34,769 nucleotides of DNA, taken from assembly GCA_035551995.1 (NCBI GenBank), contig DASZME010000011.1, forward strand, positions 1 through 34,769, read 5' to 3'. Shown piece after piece: positions 1-7,728 of the stretch. Below the pieces are notes generated by a model that saw nothing but the letters and a program-made list of their open reading frames with translations, did no database searches and was not told where the DNA came from. Origin of the DNA: RYN-428 sp035551995 (GTDB lineage Bacteria; Planctomycetota; Phycisphaerae; Tepidisphaerales; Tepidisphaeraceae). Each line of letters starts with the position of its first letter. The first letter of the stretch is position 1. The translations under genes were made by a program, and so were the position numbers.

Positions 1-131
1 TGATGAGCGTCTACCGGACGCTGAAATTACGCGGCCTGGACGCGACCGCCACCATCGCGGGGGCATTGCGCACCTACCTGCAAACAGGCTCCCTCCCGCC
101 ATTGCCGGCGGGGAACTCTGCAAACGGGTGA
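1..131 (+). CDS. IS66-family transposase, C-terminal end only (partial at window edge)
   Basis: The reading frame is open from the left edge to the TGA at 129-131. The last 42 residues include SVYRTLKLRG, a TATIAGALRTYL stretch and TGSLPPLPA, which resembles the C-terminal tail of IS66-type DDE transposases. The ATG at position 3 is internal, since the family is around 500 residues long. Eight bases after the stop, the sequence ends in a motif whose complement begins GTAACACTT; IS66-family ends usually start with GTAA, so the insertion-sequence end could be near position 139, but the other end is outside the window. Whether the element is intact cannot be told. The family recognition is from memory of the motif. 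Confidence 0.72.
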   Translation, partial: MSVYRTLKLRGLDATATIAGALRTYLQTGSLPPLPAGNSANG

Positions 132-290
132 AGTGTTACGATTTCAGCGGACTAGCTAAAAACCCCTCTCAGATAGAGCCTCCAAAAGCGGCCCCAATTG
201 GCCCCCAGCGGCGTTTCTGGCCGTAAGGTGGATGTTGATTGCCCTTTCCGATTCAAATGCGTGTTGGGTGTGCTGGGGTGGAAATGAAAG

Positions 291-317
291 CGGCCGGCGC
301 TTGTGATGCGCCGGCCG
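291..317 (-). terminator. Hairpin downstream of the integrase gene
   Basis: A perfect 10-bp inverted repeat (CGGCCGGCGC and GCGCCGGCCG) flanks a 7-nt loop. It lies 23 bases beyond the stop codon of the leftward integrase gene. On the minus strand it is followed by CTTTCATTTC, only moderately T-rich, so it may be a weak intrinsic terminator or simply a GC palindrome. Confidence 0.5.
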
Positions 318-339
318 GATTCATTGATCGCAGTTCCCA

Positions 340-1665
340 TCAACCAAAATATGCGGCGTAGATCGCGTCCGAGCCGGGCTTAACCATCGCGGGATTTGAT
401 TTGATGTAATGATCCTTGATGCCGCTCGAATGACCCATGCAAATGGAGAACGTCACGCCGTCTATGCCAGCCCCGGCCAAGGCGGTTGCCGCACCATCGC
501 GTAAATGACTTGAGGTCACGCCATCGCCAACTTCCGCGTCGGTTCTAATGACTCGAAACCGTTTGTCGGCCCCCGACGTCGTGAGCTTCAATCCTTCGCG
601 CGAATAGAAAATATACTCACCCTTCCGGGGCAACTTGGCCAACGCATCAATCGTTTCTTTCCAAAGCACGCAAACGCGAATGCACCGACCGGATTTCAAA
701 CGACGGGTGACAATCGCATTCTTTTGAATTTCCGACCAGCGGAGCCGAATGACTTCCACCAAGTTGAACGCCCCATTGAGCATGAGTAGGAGCATTGCTT
801 TGCCTTCCGTGTCTGCCGCTTCAAGTAGGTCATGGAACACTTCTCGCTCGATAGGATGCGGGTCCAAGCTGACGGTCGTATCCGATGGCTTCAAACGTCC
901 CAAGGCATCTACGACTTTGCCCATCGCATCGGGGGCGATTTCCCGTCCTTTTAGGAACGTGAACAACCGGCGAAGCCGCGTGAACATGTTCGATTCCGAC
1001 TTGGGTGCGAGCTTCCGAGCATGAACATTGTCGCAAAACGCGATACACACTTCGGGCGTTATATCTCGCAAGCCGGTGACGCGCGTCGTTTTCTTGAAGT
1101 CTCGCCATGCGTCCATGACACGTCGTTTTTGCTCGCGAGATTTCTTGTAATGCTGTTCCCACGCCTCTTCAATTTCATGGAAACTTGGAATCCTTTCGAG
1201 CGGCTTGATTTCGGAGAGATACCCGATTTTTTCAATCCCAACTCGCTCGGCCACCCACAGCGGTCGATGGATGATTTGCTGCCGGAGCCATGCCCATTGA
1301 GCCGGGGAAAGATGATCGTCGGTGACAGCCCATGCATGTTTTCCGTCCGGGCCGGCTGGCCCCGGCTTTACGTTCGCTTCCAGCGAACCGCCAGCTTCGA
1401 TCGTTCGGTTGAGAATATCAATTAAGGCATCTTCCGCGTTGGCATGAACTTTCGTCGTGCCAAGGTTGGAGCCGATTTTCTTTGCTTGCCATTCTCGGAA
1501 GTGAGCGATGGCAAGTCCTTCATCGAGTTCGGTGAAGGTGTATTTTTCGGGGCCGCTTGCACGCCATCGGCCGTCGCCGAGCTTCATTAAGCCCACTACG
1601 GGATCGCCAATTTTCGGACGATGCACGGCCACCGGACGGCCACGATTTGATTTGCTTTTGACCAT
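340..1665 (-). CDS. Tyrosine recombinase (phage/island-type integrase) with atypical active site
   Basis: This 441-residue protein has an N-terminal arm region, a helical SAM-like core-binding region around residues 155-245 and a catalytic region around 275-430. At the C-terminus, GHSS (H412) is followed by DHYIK with candidate nucleophile Y420, as in phage-type integrases that cut and rejoin DNA at att sites. K324 fits the beta-hairpin lysine. Two conserved positions differ. The box usually reading TGxRxxE is NGAFNLVE, putting N301 where the first catalytic Arg is expected, and the HxxR box reads SHLR (S386, R389), so its His is missing or shifted. The gene starts 77 bp from the 3' end of tRNA-Ser, the standard position for an integrase that uses that tRNA as attachment site. 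The family is secure; activity is doubtful. The start is the ATG following a GC-rich leader without a clear ribosome site. Confidence 0.87.
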   Translation of the reverse strand: MVKSKSNRGRPVAVHRPKIGDPVVGLMKLGDGRWRASGPEKYTFTELDEGLAIAHFREWQAKKIGSNLGTTKVHANAEDALIDILNRTIEAGGSLEANVKPGPAGPDGKHAWAVTDDHLSPAQWAWLRQQIIHRPLWVAERVGIEKIGYLSEIKPLERIPSFHEIEEAWEQHYKKSREQKRRVMDAWRDFKKTTRVTGLRDITPEVCIAFCDNVHARKLAPKSESNMFTRLRRLFTFLKGREIAPDAMGKVVDALGRLKPSDTTVSLDPHPIEREVFHDLLEAADTEGKAMLLLMLNGAFNLVEVIRLRWSEIQKNAIVTRRLKSGRCIRVCVLWKETIDALAKLPRKGEYIFYSREGLKLTTSGADKRFRVIRTDAEVGDGVTSSHLRDGAATALAGAGIDGVTFSICMGHSSGIKDHYIKSNPAMVKPGSDAIYAAYFG

Positions 1666-1689
1666 GGCGGGAGCTTACCCGCCGGGGCG

Positions 1690-1732
1690 ACTAAAGTACA
1701 GCATTTAGTACGACAATCGACTGGCATATCAA
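1690..1732 (-). promoter_or_regulatory. Candidate integrase promoter overlapping a dyad
   Basis: On the minus strand TTGATA (1732-1727) and TACTAA (1710-1705) are 16 bases apart, a plausible sigma-70 pair facing the integrase gene. The -10 overlaps a perfect dyad, ACTAAA and TTTAGT separated by 8 bases (1690-1709). Such a dyad could be an operator or a recombinase-binding core. The assignment is by eye. Confidence 0.45.
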
Positions 1733-1741
1733 AGTTTTCAA

Positions 1742-1828
1742 CGGAGGAGGTGAGATTCGAACTCACGGGACCCTTACGGGCCCACCGGTTTTCAAGACCG
1801 GCGCATTCGGCCGCTCTGCCACTCCTCC
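1742..1828 (-). tRNA. tRNA-Ser (anticodon UGA)
   Basis: The minus strand folds as a class II tRNA. The 7-bp acceptor stem GGAGGAG pairs with CTCCTCC, the discriminator base is G73 as usual for serine tRNAs, and the anticodon loop CTTGAAA is flanked by the stem CCGGT/ACCGG, giving anticodon TGA. A long variable arm (GGGCCCGTAAGGGTCCC) and the T-loop TTCGAAT are visible. CCA is not encoded. Its 3' end faces the integrase gene, so it is the likely attachment site of the island. Confidence 0.95.
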
Positions 1829-1842
1829 GGGTTGTGCAAGTA

Positions 1843-1871
1843 ATATTAACCGACGTTCGCGGACGCGTCAA
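1843..1871 (-). promoter_or_regulatory. Promoter of tRNA-Ser
   Basis: On the minus strand TTGACG (1871-1866) and TAATAT (1848-1843) are separated by exactly 17 bases. Transcription would start about 8 bases before the mature tRNA 5' end. Both hexamers are one mismatch from the sigma-70 consensus or close to it. Confidence 0.75.
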
Positions 1872-1969
1872 AAAGTCGATGTTCGCTGCGCTCTCAAATT
1901 CCAATCGATCCACTCGCTCCCGTGTTGACCTCGCCCCCGGCGAGCCTAGCATGGCGACACTGGTTTGCC

Positions 1970-2287
1970 ATGAATCCACTTTATATCGTCGCGGGTTTTA
2001 TCTTCGTCGGCATCGTCATTATTTTCGTCGTTTATTACGGCAAAACAATGAAAATGACTTCTTATATCAATGGGGCGATCGTGAAGGCCGACGAACGCGT
2101 CGTGCGCGATCAACAGGAACGACGGGAGGAAACTGTTCTTGTCTGCAAATACTCAATCAGGGGGAAAGACTATGAAATTATCCACGTCATGCGAGGACTG
2201 CGGGCAGACGCCTATCCGCCGGGGAAAAGCATTATCGTTTGGTATAACCCAAACGTGCCGGAAATGGCGCGGATCAAAAACGCTTGA
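1970..2287 (+). CDS. Small membrane-anchored DUF3592-like protein
   Basis: This 105-residue protein begins MNPLYIVAG and has one long hydrophobic segment (about residues 4-24), then a soluble part. The soluble part has the pattern of DUF3592-type proteins: an early GAIVKADERVV strand, a central VLVCKYSIRGKDYEI strand pair, and a late YPPGKSIIVWYNPNVPEMARI, matching the family's YPxGxxVxVxYxPxxPxxA. Function is unknown. The ATG at 1970 was chosen over one 48 bases upstream because the hydrophobic segment then starts at the N-terminus. It ends 3 bases before the stop of the convergent secreted-protein gene. The family call is tentative. Confidence 0.7.
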   Translation: MNPLYIVAGFIFVGIVIIFVVYYGKTMKMTSYINGAIVKADERVVRDQQERREETVLVCKYSIRGKDYEIIHVMRGLRADAYPPGKSIIVWYNPNVPEMARIKNA

Positions 2288-2290
2288 GAA

Positions 2291-5032
2291 TCATTTGGGA
2301 TGGACATAAACCATACGTACCACGCCGGCGGGGATCGTGATTTGGGCGGTGGCGCCAGCGGCGTCGGGCGTCCAGGGGACTTTTTCGCCGGCAACCCATT
2401 CGCTTGATGCGCCGACGCCAAAACGGGTGCGGAGCCGGGCGGTTTGCGCTTCGTGGTAGTCGGTTGGGAGAACGCCGTGCTGGGGTTTGATGACGCCGCG
2501 ATTGTTGAGGAGAGTGATGAGCCAGCCGCCGTCGTCGAGACGGTTGACGGCCCATTCGACGTCGCCGCTCACGTGGATCGGCATCAGGCCCTGGGTGAGA
2601 TGTTGAAGCAGCAGCGCGAGAATGGGAGATGGGCGTTGGTCGATGCCGAGGCCCATGGGAATGCCGACGGTAATGAGACGGCCGCGGCCGAGGGCTTGCG
2701 AGACCGCGATGGCGTGGTCCTCGGCCGTCGCCAGGATGCGGGCGCCTTCGATTGCGACGGGATGAAATGTAAAGGCATTGCAGGGGATGGTCTGGCGGGT
2801 GGGTGACCATTTCAGGCTGCTTGCCTCGCCGGTCTGGCCTTGTGCGGGGATGGGAAATGTCGCGGCGCCGGGGCCGGTGAATTGACCGTCGCACACGACC
2901 AGCGTCCCTCCCTCCCGGCAATATCGATCCAGTGCCTGACCCCATTCCGCGGTCAGCGGCACATCGCCGGCGGCGATCAACACAGGATACGTTTTTGCGA
3001 TATCCGTGTGGCCGGGGGAGGTGACGATGACGTCGAAGATATCACCAAAGATTCCGTTGACGAAGGTTTGCCGAATCGCGCTGGCGGGCTCGTTTTGCGT
3101 GAGCGGCGCCGGGAAATAGGCGACGTCAAACCAGCCGCGGATACTCGCCTCATGCGCGCTTGGCGCGAGGACGGCGGGGTTGAGCGTCGAGTCGAGCCCG
3201 AAGGCGCCGGGCTGGAAGGATTCCTGCGAATAGCCATGCGCCTGATCGAGCAGGAACGCGATCGGCGTGTATTGCGATCCGCGCGGGTGCGACTTGGCCA
3301 GTTGCATAACCGCTTCGGTTACGCGGCCGCGGGGGGAAAGGCCGATCGGAAAATTGTCCCCGGCCGCCCCGCCGCCGGGCTTCCAGAAGATGTCCTGGCC
3401 TTCTTCATGATAGAAGGCGTCGGCGCCGGCGACATGAAAAAGGAGATAATCCTTGAGCACCCAATTCACGCCGGCGCCGGCCCACGCGTCATACTGGTTG
3501 TCAAAAATATAGCGCGAACTGGCGGGATAGACCTGATCCTCGCGCGAAAAGATGGTGGACGAGTCGCCAAGATTGCACGACTGGTAATCGACGATGCCCG
3601 CGCCGAATTGCCGGGCGGCGCCGCGGAGAAAAGCGAGTCGGCGGGCGAGCGTGGGCGAATTGCCGGAGCTTTCGTGGCCGATGCGCTTCACGCCCCAATC
3701 GGCGACGGCGTGCGCGAACGCTTCATTGCCGGCCGAGAGGCACGGAATCACCTTCTCCCACGCCTGCTCGGCGGACAGCGGCGGGCCAAAATAATCGCTG
3801 AATTTCTTAATCGTGGCGGCGGTGTGCGCCTCGCGCAACGCTTGAAGCACATCCGTCCGCGTCCTGGCGGCACGGACTTTTTCATCGAGCGCTTTGCCGT
3901 CCAACGCGTCGTAGGAAATACTTTCGCCGGCGACGAAGCCGATGAAACGCGATCCTAATTTCTTGAGATTTTCGTAGATCGGGGCGTGATCCGAATCTTT
4001 CTTATCCCAACGCGGATCGCCGTAATTTAAGAGAATCGCCAGCGAACGATCGGAATGGCGATCGAGCCACTGCATCAGGGGCGAACCCGCCGCGAACGCC
4101 TGCGGATACAGGGGAATATGAATCGCGGGACCGCTGACGGCGTCGCCGAAAACGGGAAGGTCTTTGCCGCGGAAATCGGCGATGAATTCCTTCGAAAGCG
4201 ACGCATCAATGTTGAACGGCCATTCGACATGATCGGCTGGCGCCTTCTTTAATTCGTCGAACCATGGCTGGCCGGAATTCCACAGGAAAACGGGATGAGC
4301 CGACGTCTTCCACTGCGCCGGCACGGTCCAGTTGTTTTTCTCGCCGGGCTTTATCGACGCCGCGGGCGGCTCGATGTCGGAGTTGATTTCTCCGTCGCGC
4401 ATCGCGCGAAGGAGGCGCCATGCCGCGCAGTCAGGCTTTTCGCGGCCGCAGGGATGGTAGCTGGCGTCGGTGGTGAGGCAGAGGCAATCGATCTGCCTTC
4501 TCGCTTCGGTGGGGCCGGTGGTGTAGATTTCGACATGAGCCGGCCCCTTTTTCAACTCGGCCGTCGCGTGGTCCCAGCCAAAAGCGCAATCCCATAGAAG
4601 CTTCATCGGGTCGAGGTCGTCAACGACCGGTTTTTCGCCGAAGGTGTGAGAGAATGTCGTCGCGCCTTGCTTGATGCGAACGCCGAACGATTGCTTCTTC
4701 AATCGATAGTCTACATAGCGCACCCAAAGCGAATACGCTCCGTCCGCCGGGATTCGGGTATCGCGGCCGATGACCACTTCGCCCGGTTCGTCCGCGCGTG
4801 CGGCGACCGACAGAAATTCACTTTCACCCCCCTGCGTCCAGGCCGTCGCCACGTCCGGTCCGGACAAAGACCATGAGCCTTTGGTTGCCTTTTCGGTCCG
4901 CTGGAATGAAAAGTTGGAGCCGTGAAGAGGGCCGAATGATTCGGCTTCAAGCCAGATGGAATGGGGCAAAACGTCCTGTGCCGTCGCGGAATGAGCGAAC
5001 AGTAGTATAGAGAGAATAACTGCAAAGCGCAT
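2291..5032 (-). CDS. Large secreted carbohydrate-active-like protein
   Basis: This 913-residue protein has an N-terminal signal peptide (MRFAVILSILLFAHSATAQ). Residues from about 25 to 180 read as a beta-sandwich like the carbohydrate-binding modules of planctomycete exported enzymes (WLEAESF, then IPADGAYSLWVRYVDYR). The middle could be a TIM-barrel-like glycosidase region with many Trp, Tyr and acidic residues (VNWVLKDYLLFHVAG, FYHEEGQDIFW). A later part, YPVLIAAGDVPL followed by YCREGGTLVVCDG, resembles the glutamine-amidotransferase-like domain of beta-galactosidase-type enzymes. A role in polysaccharide breakdown outside the cytoplasm is inferred; no catalytic pair was identified. The start at 5032 is preferred over the ATG 18 bases upstream because GGGAGG sits 4 bases before it and the signal peptide then begins normally. 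Confidence 0.78.
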   Translation of the reverse strand: MRFAVILSILLFAHSATAQDVLPHSIWLEAESFGPLHGSNFSFQRTEKATKGSWSLSGPDVATAWTQGGESEFLSVAARADEPGEVVIGRDTRIPADGAYSLWVRYVDYRLKKQSFGVRIKQGATTFSHTFGEKPVVDDLDPMKLLWDCAFGWDHATAELKKGPAHVEIYTTGPTEARRQIDCLCLTTDASYHPCGREKPDCAAWRLLRAMRDGEINSDIEPPAASIKPGEKNNWTVPAQWKTSAHPVFLWNSGQPWFDELKKAPADHVEWPFNIDASLSKEFIADFRGKDLPVFGDAVSGPAIHIPLYPQAFAAGSPLMQWLDRHSDRSLAILLNYGDPRWDKKDSDHAPIYENLKKLGSRFIGFVAGESISYDALDGKALDEKVRAARTRTDVLQALREAHTAATIKKFSDYFGPPLSAEQAWEKVIPCLSAGNEAFAHAVADWGVKRIGHESSGNSPTLARRLAFLRGAARQFGAGIVDYQSCNLGDSSTIFSREDQVYPASSRYIFDNQYDAWAGAGVNWVLKDYLLFHVAGADAFYHEEGQDIFWKPGGGAAGDNFPIGLSPRGRVTEAVMQLAKSHPRGSQYTPIAFLLDQAHGYSQESFQPGAFGLDSTLNPAVLAPSAHEASIRGWFDVAYFPAPLTQNEPASAIRQTFVNGIFGDIFDVIVTSPGHTDIAKTYPVLIAAGDVPLTAEWGQALDRYCREGGTLVVCDGQFTGPGAATFPIPAQGQTGEASSLKWSPTRQTIPCNAFTFHPVAIEGARILATAEDHAIAVSQALGRGRLITVGIPMGLGIDQRPSPILALLLQHLTQGLMPIHVSGDVEWAVNRLDDGGWLITLLNNRGVIKPQHGVLPTDYHEAQTARLRTRFGVGASSEWVAGEKVPWTPDAAGATAQITIPAGVVRMVYVHPK

Positions 5033-5065
5033 CGAGCCTCCCTGAGACATGTGTTTTCCGCGGTT

Positions 5066-5839
5066 CTATCGCCGCGGTACGAATTGGGCGGACCAATCGG
5101 CGTTCTCGCCCGACGAAGGCGGTTGCGGAAGCGTGCGATAAATGTAATTTTCGTATCCCGCGTCATCATAGACGCGATTTAAGACATCTTGAAGATCGAG
5201 TTGCGCGTCCCCGTCAGGCGGACGTAGCGGGATCGGGACAACGGGCAGGCGTTGGCGGATTGAGATGGGCCAAATACCTCCGTTGGGCTGCTCTTCACGT
5301 CGAGCAACCAGCGCATAAGAATCACACTGGGCGAGGCCATGGAACGGCAGGCGCATACCGCCGCGAAGGAGATCCAATTCGACGCGGTTGATTCCCGTCA
5401 TCAAATATCGTTGGCGCTTATCGATGTATTGGGCCCGATCCGCGCCTGCTTTATTCGACGGACTAAGAAGTTCGATGACGGTGATTAATTCCAGATTTTG
5501 CCGATCGCGCACCGTCAGAACTGAATGGTGTTCGAGGTCGATATTTGGGGACGGAATCTGAACATAGGCCGGAGCGATGGCGGTCGAACCGCTACCAACT
5601 GTTTGATCGCCGCGGTCTCGATCGGAGCCAGAGAGCGCCAAGGCGGGCCGACCCCACGGGCGCCGCTGGTCGGCGTCTAATTCGTGAATAAAGATGTGTT
5701 CCTCGGCCTTAACCACATAACCGGCGTTAACCTGCGGCACCAATTGCGCGCGAGCCATCAAAATGAAGCTTTGATGGAAATCTTGCCATACCGCTTCCTG
5801 CTCCAAATACGGATTCATTCCTGGAAATGGCGATGGCAT
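5066..5839 (-). CDS. DUF4058 family protein
   Basis: This 257-residue protein starts MPSPFPGMNPYLE, the characteristic N-terminus of DUF4058 proteins of cyanobacteria and planctomycetes. A PNIDLEHHSVLTVRD strand is followed by LELITVIELLSPSNKAG, which resembles the acidic-x-Lys part of PD-(D/E)XK nuclease-like folds, as in Uma2 proteins. A nuclease relationship is inference and the family's function is unknown. The start at 5839 is set by this conserved motif and by AAGGAA about 6 bases upstream; a longer reading to 5878 lacks support. It sits between the secreted protein and the DUF1501 gene on the same strand, with 57 bases to the latter, so co-transcription is possible. Confidence 0.88.
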   Translation of the reverse strand: MPSPFPGMNPYLEQEAVWQDFHQSFILMARAQLVPQVNAGYVVKAEEHIFIHELDADQRRPWGRPALALSGSDRDRGDQTVGSGSTAIAPAYVQIPSPNIDLEHHSVLTVRDRQNLELITVIELLSPSNKAGADRAQYIDKRQRYLMTGINRVELDLLRGGMRLPFHGLAQCDSYALVARREEQPNGGIWPISIRQRLPVVPIPLRPPDGDAQLDLQDVLNRVYDDAGYENYIYRTLPQPPSSGENADWSAQFVPRR

Positions 5840-5895
5840 AGCGTGTTCCTTGCCGAGCGGTAGCTCCGCATTAAACATTATAGCGTCCGCGCCGC

Positions 5896-7353
5896 TCAGG
5901 CCAGAATCTTGTTCACCACATTTCCAAACACGTCGGTCAGCCGAAAATCGCGGCCCTGAAATTTGTAGGTCAGCCTTCTGTGATCGACGCCCATTTGGTG
6001 AAGCATCGTGGCATGAAGATCGTGGATGGGGCAGACGTCTTCGACGGCGGCGTAGCCGAGTTCGTCGGTGGCGCCGTGGGTGATGCCGCCCTGGATTCCG
6101 CCGCCGGCGACGAACATGCTGAAGCCTTTGATATGGTGATCGCGGCCGGTGCCCTGAGCCATCGGCGTGCGGCCGAATTCGCCGCCGAAAACGATCAGGG
6201 TTTCATCCAGCATGCCGCGATTTTTCAAATCGGTGATGAGGGCGGCGGTGCATTTATCAACTTCCTCGGCTTTGAGTTTGAGGTCGTTTTTCAGATTGCC
6301 GTGATGGTCCCAGTCGCGGTGATAGAGCTGGATGAAACGGACGCCGCGCTCGGCAAGGCGGCGTGCCATGATGCAGTTGGAGGCAAAGGAGCCGTCGCCG
6401 GGCTTGGCGCCGTAGAGTTCAAGAATGTTGGCCGGCTCCTTCGACAGGTCCATCAATTCCGGCACGCTGCTTTGCATGGCGAAAGCCATCTCGTACTGGC
6501 TGATTCTTGTGGCGATCTCGGGATCGTTTACCACCGCGTCTTCCGATGCATTGAGCTTCTCGACGGCATCGACGACGTCGCGCTGTTGATCGAAGCTCAC
6601 GCCGTCGGGGCGGGTGAGATAAAGAACCGGGTCGCCCTGGCCGCGAAACTGCACGCCCTGGAAACGGCTCGGCAAAAAGCCGCTGCTCCACTGGCGGGCG
6701 GAGATCGGCTGATTCTGGCCGCCCCGGCCCTGGCTGGTGAGGACGACGAAGCCGGGAAGATTATCGCAATCGCTGCCTAAGCCGTAGGTGGCCCACGAGC
6801 CCATGCTTGGCCGGCCGGAGATGGTGGTGCCGGTGTTCATGAAGGTGTGGGCGGGGTCGTGATTGATGGCTTCGGTCGTTATCGAGCGGATGATGCAGAT
6901 ATCGTCGGCGACCGCGCCAAGATTCGGGAACAGCTCGACGAGTTCCTGACCATTTTTCCCGAACTTCTTGAATTGCCATTGCGGCGCGAAACATTTGAGC
7001 TGCTGACCCTGAAGCTGGGCGATCGGTTGCCCCTTGGTAAAGCTTTCCGGCATTGGCTTGCCGCTCATCTCGGCAAGCTTGGGTTTGTAGTCGAGCGTTT
7101 CAAGGTGAGACATTCCGCCGGCCATGGTAAGCCAGATGACTCGCTTGGCTTTTTGCGGGAAGTGGAGGGGATTGATGATGCCCGTATGACGTTTCATGCC
7201 GGGCGACGCCGGCCTGGCGATCGTCGCGGCGCCGGCGCGGCGCATGAGATCAGGATTGAGCAGCGAGGCGAGCGCCACGGCGCCAACGCCGCGCGTCATC
7301 TGGCCGAGGAAGGTGCGACGCTGTTGAAGGCGAATAAAGTCGTTTGCACGCAT
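5896..7353 (-). CDS. DUF1501 family exported protein (sulfatase/phosphatase-like fold)
   Basis: This 485-residue protein has a Tat-like N-terminus: QQRRTFLGQ followed by a hydrophobic stretch GVGAVALASLL. Further on are KRVIWLTMAGGMSHLETLDYKP, the MNTGTTISGRPSMGSW region, VRFIQLYHRDWDHH, FGGEFGRTPMAQGTGRDHH and DLHATMLHQMGVDHRRLTY. These are landmarks of DUF1501, a family distantly related to alkaline phosphatases and sulfatases and very common in planctomycetes next to PSCyt/PSD1 genes. The exact substrate is not known. The start at 7353 places the Tat motif close to the N-terminus and gives a normal family length; upstream in-frame starts would precede it with a poorly conserved tail. Its usual partner gene lies 376 bases upstream on the same strand. 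Confidence 0.93.
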   Translation of the reverse strand: MRANDFIRLQQRRTFLGQMTRGVGAVALASLLNPDLMRRAGAATIARPASPGMKRHTGIINPLHFPQKAKRVIWLTMAGGMSHLETLDYKPKLAEMSGKPMPESFTKGQPIAQLQGQQLKCFAPQWQFKKFGKNGQELVELFPNLGAVADDICIIRSITTEAINHDPAHTFMNTGTTISGRPSMGSWATYGLGSDCDNLPGFVVLTSQGRGGQNQPISARQWSSGFLPSRFQGVQFRGQGDPVLYLTRPDGVSFDQQRDVVDAVEKLNASEDAVVNDPEIATRISQYEMAFAMQSSVPELMDLSKEPANILELYGAKPGDGSFASNCIMARRLAERGVRFIQLYHRDWDHHGNLKNDLKLKAEEVDKCTAALITDLKNRGMLDETLIVFGGEFGRTPMAQGTGRDHHIKGFSMFVAGGGIQGGITHGATDELGYAAVEDVCPIHDLHATMLHQMGVDHRRLTYKFQGRDFRLTDVFGNVVNKILA

Positions 7354-7416
7354 ATTTTTCTCTGATAGTCTCTTATCGTACTGATCAATTCCCATCGCAT
7401 ATACTTCTAACGAATC

Positions 7417-7698
7417 ATGCATCACATTCGGCAGACCATCACGAAAATCTCTGATTCTCGGACAGTGCTCTGCGCCGGCGTCTTCTCGTTTGCCACGTTC
7501 GCGGCGCTCTGTATCGGTCAGCACTATGAATTCATGCGCGGTCTATTTGGCGCCCTTGCGGTTTTCGCACCGGCCGGCGTCGGGCTGGGAGCTTGGGCCG
7601 CTGTTCGCGATCGTCGATTCGGTCCTCTGATTTATGCCGTTCCCGCCATGCTTGCGACCTCGGGGTATACCTGGCTTTTTTTGCAATGGCTCAAATAG
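7417..7698 (+). CDS. Small hypothetical membrane protein
   Basis: This 93-residue protein has three hydrophobic segments, at about residues 17-36, 43-62 and 69-92 (the last containing LIYAVPAML and WLFLQWL), joined by short loops rich in Arg (VRDRRFG). It lies between the DUF1501 and PSCyt/PSD1 genes on the opposite strand and fills most of the gap between them. I do not recognise a family. The consistent membrane pattern argues for a real gene; lack of a clear ribosome-binding site and the antisense position argue for caution. Confidence 0.5.
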   Translation: MHHIRQTITKISDSRTVLCAGVFSFATFAALCIGQHYEFMRGLFGALAVFAPAGVGLGAWAAVRDRRFGPLIYAVPAMLATSGYTWLFLQWLK

Positions 7699-7728
7699 TT
7701 CTCGCCGCGCTCTGGAGCGACTCGCATT

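Noticed and set aside
152..343. A 63-codon frame on the minus strand, overlapping the end of the integrase
   Set aside because: It starts at TTG, spans the GC hairpin at 291-317, and has no recognisable composition or ribosome site.
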